DNA of 40,184 nucleotides, taken from NCBI RefSeq assembly GCF_002994635.1, contig NZ_PVNL01000050.1, forward strand, positions 1-40,184, given 5' to 3'. Below are positions 32,654 through 40,184 of the stretch, piece by piece. The notes beneath the pieces were generated by a model. The model made no database searches, was not told the origin of the DNA, and saw only the letters and a list, made by a program, of their open reading frames with translations. The position numbers and the translations under genes were made by a program. Position 1 is the first letter of the stretch. Each line of letters starts with the position of its first letter. The stretch is from Enhygromyxa salina (lineage in GTDB: Bacteria > Myxococcota_A > Polyangia > Nannocystales > Nannocystaceae).

Positions 32654-33531
32654 GATGCCTCCTTGCGGCGCAGCAGGGCTTGACCAAATTCGACGCGCGA
32701 GTCAGGGCCGAGACCCTCGACGAGCTCGAAGCCGGGCTCGGTCAGCAGCACGACCGTGCTACCGAGGTGGAACACCCCGAGCTCGTCACCCTTGGCCAAG
32801 AACGGCGGCGGGTCCAGCTCCAGCGACTGGGTCTGCGCGGGGTGAGCGTCGACCTGCCGATACCCGCAGCTCATGTGGCCGACGCCGAATGCCGCGACCA
32901 TGACCACGGCGACGGTCCCGTGGTCGGTGCTCATGACATGGACTTGGCGCTCGTTGACAGCAAACAGTCGGGGCTCACGAGCGACGGCGGCGTCGTTGAC
33001 GGGTAGGAGCCGACCGGGGATCAAGATGATCCGCGACGCCACGCCCGAGATCGGCGCGTGGACGCGGTGGTAGTCGCGCGGGTGCAGGTAGATGACCGCC
33101 TGCAGCCCGCCGACGAAGCGCGAGGCGAGCTCGGAGTCACCGATGAGCTCGCCGATCGCATAGGCGTGGCCCTTGGCGACCACGACGCCCTGTGCCTCGA
33201 CCTCGGCGACCTCTCGCAAGCGGCCGTCGGACGGTGACACCAACACCTCCGGCCGCTTGTCGACGGACCTGGCACCGTCGCGCAGGCCCCGGGTGAAGAA
33301 CGCGTCGAAGCTTGGAAAGCCGCGCGCGAGCTGGTCCTGGTCGACGTCGGCGAGGTCGACCGAGAAGTAGCGAGAGTAGGCCGAGACCGCCGCGCGGCAG
33401 ACCCCGGGCGGGAGCGGCAGTCGAGTGGCCATTCCCATGGCCTGACTCGCGGCCAACGCGACCTTGGGCGGCGTGCGCTCGATCAGGGCAGCCGCGATAC
33501 GGCCTCGCAGTGAGAGGTCCGAGCTGCGCAT
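32650..33531 (-). CDS. psd: Phosphatidylserine decarboxylase proenzyme
   Basis: 293 residues. Membrane-associated pyruvoyl enzyme that makes phosphatidylethanolamine from phosphatidylserine. The self-cleavage motif is LGST with Ser258, which becomes the pyruvoyl group; Asp102 (SPSDGR) and His158 (YHRVHAP) complete the Asp-His-Ser triad known from E. coli Psd. Length fits the bacterial PSD-B type. It starts 55 bp after glnA, and its stop overlaps the methyltransferase start. No pssA is present in the window. Confidence 0.96.
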   Translation of the reverse strand: MRSSDLSLRGRIAAALIERTPPKVALAASQAMGMATRLPLPPGVCRAAVSAYSRYFSVDLADVDQDQLARGFPSFDAFFTRGLRDGARSVDKRPEVLVSPSDGRLREVAEVEAQGVVVAKGHAYAIGELIGDSELASRFVGGLQAVIYLHPRDYHRVHAPISGVASRIILIPGRLLPVNDAAVAREPRLFAVNERQVHVMSTDHGTVAVVMVAAFGVGHMSCGYRQVDAHPAQTQSLELDPPPFLAKGDELGVFHLGSTVVLLTEPGFELVEGLGPDSRVEFGQALLRRKEAS

Positions 33532-33586
33532 GGGTGCCTAAGCGTATCCGAGCGACGACACCTCAGGCAAGCTCGGCGGCGAGCCC

Positions 33587-35008
33587 TCAGCAGTCGAAGT
33601 ACAGCGAGAACTCGTGGGGATGCGGCCGCGAGCGAACCTCGCCGATCTCGTTGCCGCGCTTCCACGAGATCCACGCGTCGAGCAGATCGCGCGAAAACAC
33701 GTCGCCCGCGAGTAGGAACTCGTGATCAGCTTCGAGCGCGTCGAGGGCCCCCTCGAGCGAAGCAGGAACCGACGGCACGCCCGCGAGCTCCTCGGGGGTG
33801 AGGCTGTAGATGTCCTTGTCGAGGGGCTCGCCCGGATCCATCCGCTTTTGGATGCCGTCGAGACCCGCGAGCATCAAGGCGGAGAACGCGAGGTACGGGT
33901 TGCACGCCGGATCGGGCGTGCGGAACTCGATGCGGATCGCCTTGGGGGAGCTGCTGTAGGTGGGGATCCGGATCGCCGCCGAGCGATTGCGGGAGCTGTA
34001 GGCCAGGTTGACCGGCGCCTCGAACCCGGGGACCAGGCGCTTGTAGCTGTTGGTGGTCGGGTTGGTGAACGCGCACAGCGCCGGCGCGTGCTGCAAGATC
34101 CCGGCGACGAAGTGCAGCGCGAGCTCCGACAAGCCGGCGTACTGCTCGCCAGCGAACAGCGGCTGGCCGTCCTTCCACAGCGACATGTGCGTGTGCATGC
34201 CGTTGCCGTTGTCGCCAAACAATGGCTTGGGCATGAAGGTCGCGGTCTTGCCGGCCCGACGCGCGACGTTTTTGATCACGTACTTGAACCACGTGATCTT
34301 GTCGGCCTGGCTGAGCAGCGAGTCGTAGCGGATGTCGATCTCGGCCTGACCGCCGGTCGCGACCTCCATGTGCTGCCGCTCGACCACGATACCCAGCTCC
34401 TCGAGCGTCAAGACCATCTCGGTGCGCAGATCATGGTGCGCGTCGGCGGGCGGGACGGGCACGTAGCCGCCCTTGTGGCGGATCTTGTAGGCGAGGTTGG
34501 GGAACTCCTCGCGGGCGCTGTTCCAGTGACCGAGATCCGAGTCCAGCGCATAGAAGCTGCGCTGCGGGGAGCTCTCGTAGCGCACGTCGTCGAAGGTGAA
34601 GAACTCGGCCTCGGGTCCGACGAAGCAGGTGTCGGCGATCCCTGTCGAGCGCAGGTACTCCTCGGCGCGTGCGGCCAGCGAGCGAGGGCAGCGCTCGTAG
34701 TCGCCACGCGTGATCGTGTCGGCCGCGTTGCCGAGCAACACCAGGGTCGGGACCTCCATGAAGGGGTCGACCTTGGCCGAGGTCGCGTCGGGGATCACGA
34801 GCATGTCCGAGGCGTTGATGGTCTTCCAGCCCCGCACGGACGAGCCGTCGAACCCAAAGCCCTCTTCGAAGGCCTCCTCGCTCAGCTCGTGGGCGGGCAC
34901 GGTGAAGTGCTGCCAGGCACCGAGCATGTCGATGAAGCGCAGGTCGACCATGCGGATCTCCTGCTCGCGGATGAAGTCAATGACGTCCTTGGGCGTTTGT
35001 TCGCTCAT
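33587..35008 (-). CDS. glnA: Glutamine synthetase type I
   Basis: 473 residues. Forms glutamine from glutamate, ammonia and ATP as a dodecamer. Motifs are [11 protein letters not shown] near the N-terminus, the metal-binding FVGPEAEFF, the ATP loop [12 protein letters not shown] and the glutamate-site segment NRSAAIRIP. The adenylylation-site region reads [11 protein letters not shown] with the modifiable Tyr present, so control by GlnE is possible. It lies 45 bp downstream of glnB (PII), the usual nitrogen-control pairing, here embedded in an operon with pyrimidine and membrane-lipid genes. Confidence 0.97.
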   Translation of the reverse strand: MSEQTPKDVIDFIREQEIRMVDLRFIDMLGAWQHFTVPAHELSEEAFEEGFGFDGSSVRGWKTINASDMLVIPDATSAKVDPFMEVPTLVLLGNAADTITRGDYERCPRSLAARAEEYLRSTGIADTCFVGPEAEFFTFDDVRYESSPQRSFYALDSDLGHWNSAREEFPNLAYKIRHKGGYVPVPPADAHHDLRTEMVLTLEELGIVVERQHMEVATGGQAEIDIRYDSLLSQADKITWFKYVIKNVARRAGKTATFMPKPLFGDNGNGMHTHMSLWKDGQPLFAGEQYAGLSELALHFVAGILQHAPALCAFTNPTTNSYKRLVPGFEAPVNLAYSSRNRSAAIRIPTYSSSPKAIRIEFRTPDPACNPYLAFSALMLAGLDGIQKRMDPGEPLDKDIYSLTPEELAGVPSVPASLEGALDALEADHEFLLAGDVFSRDLLDAWISWKRGNEIGEVRSRPHPHEFSLYFDC

Positions 35009-35053
35009 CTGATTTGTTCGCTCGCTGAAGCTAGAGGGCTGCTTGACTGAAGT

Positions 35054-37304
<2,251 letters not shown>

Positions 37305-37357
37305 TCTCGGCGCGCACGCTCCCGCACACCTCTTGGCTCACGAGAAACACTGTCCCG

Positions 37358-37795
37358 TTACGGTTTCGGGACGATCACGAGGTCCATCAACAAGGCCGCG
37401 TCGGGGGGATTTCGATAGTAGCCAGGGCGCCGTCCGACGCTGGAGAACCCGTGTGCGCGATACAGTGAGCACGCGGCGACGTTGCCCTCGGCGACCTCGA
37501 GCTGGACCCGCTCACACCCGGCTCGACGTGCGCGAGCGATGACCGCGCGCAGGAGAGATCTCGCCAGCCCACTCCGGCGCGCGCCCGGCTCGACCGCGAT
37601 CCGGCGCAGCTCGCAGCATTCGAAGATGACATTCGCGCACGCCAGCCCACGCGCGGGGGTGTCTGCCACCAGCACGATCTCGCCCCCCGCCACCGCCTCG
37701 CGCCAGGCCTCTGGGCCCCACGGTCGCGCAAAACAAGCGGCGTCGAGTTCGAGCAGCGCGTCCAGATCCTCGAGCGTCGCCTCCCGCACGCTCAA
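37358..37795 (-). CDS. rimI: GNAT acetyltransferase, probable ribosomal-protein S18 N-acetyltransferase RimI
   Basis: 145 residues. GNAT fold beginning VREATLEDLDALLELDAACF, with the acetyl-CoA loop RRSGLARSLL (Q/RxxGxG/A-type) and RimI-like features FARPWGPEAW and AHGFSSVGRRPGYY. RimI acetylates the N-terminus of S18, and in some bacteria other proteins such as the TsaD/TsaB complex region. The start is a TTG that overlaps the engB stop (TTGA), with GAGGAG five bases upstream; GTG 37789, two codons later, is the alternative. The longer open frame upstream lies in engB. Confidence 0.85.
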   Translation of the reverse strand: MSVREATLEDLDALLELDAACFARPWGPEAWREAVAGGEIVLVADTPARGLACANVIFECCELRRIAVEPGARRSGLARSLLRAVIARARRAGCERVQLEVAEGNVAACSLYRAHGFSSVGRRPGYYRNPPDAALLMDLVIVPKP

Positions 37796-38487
37796 CTCGG
37801 CTCCTCGCTCGCCCCCTCGTCGCCAGGCCCCTCCCCGACCCGGGCGAGCTCGTCGCCGAGGCCGCCGCCGCGATCTCGCACGGTCAGACCGAGCCCCGAG
37901 CTGGCCGAGGTCAGCAACACGTCGCGCGAGTCGATCCCCAGCGACGCCGCGAACTGCTTGGGCAGCAGCCCACGCTCTGACGCCCCCAGCTTGTCGGACT
38001 TGGTCACGCACACCAGGCACGGCAGCTCGACCGACGCACAAAATTCGAGCAGCTCGAAGTCCCCCTCCAGCGGACCCCGGCGCGCATCGATCAGCACCAA
38101 CAGCGCACGCAGGTTGTCGCGCTCGCGCAGGTACCCCTCGATCATCGGCCCAAAGGTGTCGCGGACCTCACGGCGGGCCTTGGCGAACCCATAGCCAGGC
38201 AAGTCGACCCAGCGCAGATCGACCGTACGCCGCGCTGGCCCCTGCAGTCGCAGCTTGAAAAAGTTCAGCAGTCGAGTCCGCCCGGGCGTCCGACTGACGC
38301 GCGCCAACCCAGTCTGTCCCGTAAACGCGTTGAGCAAGCTCGACTTGCCAACATTGCTGCGGCCCGCCACCGCGATCTCCGGCAGCGTCGCAGGCGGACA
38401 CTGGCTCAACCCCGGAGCGCTCAGCTCAAACGCCGCCTCCCCGACTTGCCACCGCGGAGGACGAAGCGCCTTGCCAGACCGAGCCAC
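37792..38487 (-). CDS. engB: Ribosome-biogenesis GTPase EngB (YihA/YsxC)
   Basis: 231 residues from GTG 38487. TRAFAC GTPase needed for 50S subunit assembly. All G motifs are present: G1 AGRSNVGKSS, G2 PGRTRLLNFF, G3 DLPGYGFAK, G4 VTKSDKL, G5 SASSGLG. The start is uncertain: GTG 38487 leaves about 38 residues before the G1 strand, near family size, while GTG 38553 would add 22. Neither has a good ribosome site. The open frame continues into the 137-bp repeat array, which is not credible coding. It appears to be the first gene of the block that continues with rimI. Confidence 0.93.
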   Translation of the reverse strand: MARSGKALRPPRWQVGEAAFELSAPGLSQCPPATLPEIAVAGRSNVGKSSLLNAFTGQTGLARVSRTPGRTRLLNFFKLRLQGPARRTVDLRWVDLPGYGFAKARREVRDTFGPMIEGYLRERDNLRALLVLIDARRGPLEGDFELLEFCASVELPCLVCVTKSDKLGASERGLLPKQFAASLGIDSRDVLLTSASSGLGLTVRDRGGGLGDELARVGEGPGDEGASEEPS

Positions 38488-38613
38488 GGCCGAGAGTCGG
38501 GCACCCCCCGCCCCATGACAAGGTGCGGTAGACCGAAGCAACGTCAGCGTCACGCGTCTCGTGCGCCCCCCCCTGCACCCACAGACACCGAAAATGCGTT
38601 CAGAGCCCCTGCC

Positions 38614-38659
38614 GAGGGACCGCCAGCCACCGACTTCGACAAAGTGCAGCGCCTCCGTG
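38614..38659. repeat. Diverged partial copy of the 137-bp repeat
   Basis: The segment from gagggaccgccagcc to gtgcagcgcctccgtg matches the middle of the repeat unit with a few changes, but lacks the roughly 20-bp segment that holds the GCGAAGC-capped hairpin. Confidence 0.7.
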
Positions 38660-38733
38660 AAGGTCTGCGAGAGCGCGAAGCCGCCACCTCCGCCAAGGTG
38701 CCGTGCGCCTGTGGGGGTTAAGGGCCCCCTTTT

Positions 38734-39121
38734 AGGGGGCCACACATGCGGATGCGAACAGCAGACCAGCCCGACGAGGGAGCGCCAGCGACCGACCGGA
38801 CGCGAAGCGTCCGCCTTCGGCAAAGTGCAGTGCCTCCGTGGGGGTCAAAACGCAAGAAGAGCCCCCTTCTAGGGGGCCACACATGCGGATGCGTACAGCA
38901 GACCAGCCCGACGAGGGAGCGCCAGCGACCGACCGGCCGCGAAGCGGCCGCCTTCGGCAAAGTGCAGTGCCTCCGTGGGGGTCAAAACGCAAGAAGAGCC
39001 CCCTTCTAGGGGGCCACACATGCGGATGCGTACAGCAGACCAGCCCGACGAGGGAGCGCCAGCGACCGACCGGCCGCGAAGCGGCCGCCTTCGGCAAAGT
39101 GCAGTGCGCCTGTGGGGGTCA
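38734..39121. repeat. Tandem array of a 137-bp structured repeat (about 2.8 copies)
   Basis: Units start at 38734, 38871 and 39008 (period exactly 137) with agggggccacacatgcgg. Units 1 and 2 differ at only three positions. Units 2 and 3 are identical for about 104 bases, after which unit 3 switches to a variant end (tgcgcctgtggggg) also seen just left of the array at 38704-38717. Each unit has a 7-bp hairpin with a GAA loop (38797-38813, 38934-38950, 39071-39087). Each unit junction holds a terminator-like hairpin (ggccccct-ttt-agggggcc at 38723-38741; gccccct-tct-agggggc in later copies). Confidence 0.95.
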
Positions 39122-39147
39122 TAGGAATTCCGAGTACCCTGGGCGTG

Positions 39148-40184
39148 ATGGAGGTCTACGGACTCACCGGCGGGATCGGCAGCGGCAAATCCACGGTCGC
39201 CTCGATGCTCGAGGAGTATGGCATCCCGGTCGTGTCAGCGGACGAGCTCTCGCGCATGGTCGTGGCGCCAGGCAGCCCTGGGCTCGCGGATGTCGTCGAG
39301 GCGTTCGGGCCCGAGGTCCTCGACGAGCGCGGCGAACTCGACCGCAAGAAGATGGGCAAGATCGTGTTTGCGACGCCCGAGCGGCGCCGCCAGCTCGAGG
39401 CGATCTTGCACCCGCGGATCCGCGAGCGCTACGAGCAGGTCCTCGACGCGCTCGAGAAGGCTGGCCACCCCGTGATGGTCTACGAGGTCCCGCTGCTGTT
39501 CGAGAAGAAGCTCGACCAGCAAGACGAGATGAAGGCGGTGATCTTGGTCGCGGCCACGGCCGACACACGCATCGCTCGAGTCAAGGATCGCGACGCGCTG
39601 ACGACCGACGACGTGCTCGCCCGCATGCGCACGCAGATGCCCGAGGAGGAGAAGCGCGAGCGGGCCGACTACATCGTGCACAACGACGGCGACCTCGACG
39701 ATCTCCGCCGCGAGGTCGAGTACTTGCTGTCGCGGTTCTTGCGAATTCCCCCGCGCGCGGACCAGCGGGTGCGAGCCGGAGAGGATCCGCTGGAGGTCGT
39801 CGAGGTGCTCGACGCCGAGCTCGAGGTCGTCGAAGAGCTCGAGGATGAGATCGAGGCGGAGATCGACGAGGTCGAGGTCGACAGCGACTCGGCTGAAGAG
39901 GTGGGCAGCGAGCCGGCTAACCCGAGTCAGGCCGCGGCCCAGCCCGACCACCTCGAGCTCTCGATCACCAGTGAGCACGCGCCCGGATCCGCGCCTGTGG
40001 ACCCGGCGCCCGCGGGCTCGGCACCGCAGCTCGAGGTCGAGCTGCAGCCGACGACACCGATCCCGGCCGCGGCTCCGCATCGGAGCGGGAGCGCCTGGAT
40101 CCCCGCGACGCCGCCCGCGGCCGTCCCCGTGCCCGCTGCGCCGAGCTCATCTGGACCGATCCCCGCGGCCGCCCCTGCCCCGAC
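39148..40184 (+). CDS. coaE: Dephospho-CoA kinase with long acidic/proline-rich C-terminal extension (3' end outside window)
   Basis: Phosphorylates dephospho-CoA, the last step of CoA synthesis. The kinase domain (about 1-203) has P-loop GLTGGIGSGKST (5-16), VVSADELSR, LHPRIRERY and PLLFEKK, and matches CoaE in length. The frame then continues without a stop to the window edge, so the protein is at least 345 residues: an acidic segment (about 212-250, rich in EVVE/EVLDAELE) and then Pro/Ala/Ser-rich sequence with PIPAAAP and WIPATPP elements. Typical CoaE is about 200 residues. ATG 39148 is the start (the preceding codon is GTG). The start lies 27 bp past the repeat array. Confidence 0.93.
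   Translation, partial: MEVYGLTGGIGSGKSTVASMLEEYGIPVVSADELSRMVVAPGSPGLADVVEAFGPEVLDERGELDRKKMGKIVFATPERRRQLEAILHPRIRERYEQVLDALEKAGHPVMVYEVPLLFEKKLDQQDEMKAVILVAATADTRIARVKDRDALTTDDVLARMRTQMPEEEKRERADYIVHNDGDLDDLRREVEYLLSRFLRIPPRADQRVRAGEDPLEVVEVLDAELEVVEELEDEIEAEIDEVEVDSDSAEEVGSEPANPSQAAAQPDHLELSITSEHAPGSAPVDPAPAGSAPQLEVELQPTTPIPAAAPHRSGSAWIPATPPAAVPVPAAPSSSGPIPAAAPAP

Larger units (their letters stand above)
38488..39147. other. Divergent intergenic region between engB and coaE
   Basis: About 660 bp without a credible gene. It must hold promoters for engB and coaE, and contains the 137-bp tandem array (38734-39121), a diverged partial copy at 38614-38659 and another fragment ending at about 38720. 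Open frames through it are translations of the repeat and change frame each unit. Confidence 0.8.

Noticed and set aside
38734..39121. CRISPR-like array
   Set aside because: The whole 137-bp unit repeats with no variable spacers, and no cas genes are present.
38718..39848. Open frames through the 137-bp array, on both strands
   Set aside because: They are translations of the repeat itself, the unit is not a multiple of three, and the downstream part of the plus-strand frame is out of frame with coaE.

Overview
The window is GC-rich chromosomal DNA with strong third-position GC bias, so the opposite strand of almost every gene carries a long spurious open frame. The gene set points to a myxobacterium (Myxococcota), possibly of the Nannocystis/Enhygromyxa/Plesiocystis group: a Ser/Thr kinase with the HRDVSPHN loop, FHA-domain proteins including an FHA-sigma54 activator, a PilZ-receiver-like protein, lamin-tail and IPT/TIG lipoproteins, and many Ala/Pro/Glu-rich disordered extensions. 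The phylum is an inference from gene content. No rRNA, tRNA, insertion sequence, phage gene or CRISPR array was recognised.

Layout. 1-1494 (-): kinase cut by the window edge. 1741-2667 (-): MepA-type murein endopeptidase lipoprotein. 2717-9416 (-): five-gene reductive pyrimidine (hydantoin/dihydrouracil) catabolic operon, transcribed beta-ureidopropionase, dihydropyrimidinase, NCS1 permease, (methyl)malonate-semialdehyde dehydrogenase, class III aminotransferase. 9601-14165 (-): dnaK and lon, each behind a TTGACA-N16-TA(G/C)GTT promoter candidate. 14344-17613 (+): FHA-GAF-sigma54 activator and a lamin-tail lipoprotein. 17716-17874 (-): 52-residue protein. 18067-20693 (+): parA, parB and a PilZ protein. 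20703-21964 (-): fmdB-like gene overlapping folD. 22175-28212 (+): TPR/HEAT periplasmic protein and two zinc-ribbon double-FHA paralogues. 28223-28552 (-): IPT/TIG lipoprotein. 28643-29953 (-): sigma-70 family factor. 29954-30667: noncoding, with nested inverted repeats. 30668-38487 (-): engB, rimI, pyrK, pyrD, glnB, glnA, psd and a methyltransferase, in transcription order, several with overlapping start/stop codons. 38488-39147: noncoding, with a 137-bp tandem repeat array. 39148-end (+): coaE with a long acidic, proline-rich tail, cut by the window edge.

How the genes work together. The catabolic operon covers uptake of a pyrimidine or hydantoin base and all steps from dihydropyrimidine to acetyl-CoA or propionyl-CoA; only the first reductase (PreT/PreA) is absent. 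The opposite block joins de novo pyrimidine synthesis (PyrD/PyrK) to nitrogen control (PII, glutamine synthetase) and membrane lipid synthesis (Psd). Kinase, FHA activator and double-FHA proteins suggest Thr-phosphorylation signalling.

Most unusual items: (i) the 137-bp repeats, whose GCGAAGC-capped hairpin shows a compensatory base-pair change between copies; (ii) a PII protein with four Asp-His pairs at its N-terminus; (iii) a methyltransferase, start/stop-coupled to psd, with a 400-residue disordered N-terminus carrying four GFxIPxL-type motifs; (iv) a dephospho-CoA kinase with a long disordered tail; (v) two zinc-ribbon/FHA/FHA paralogues in which only the second FHA keeps the canonical phosphothreonine-binding Ser.
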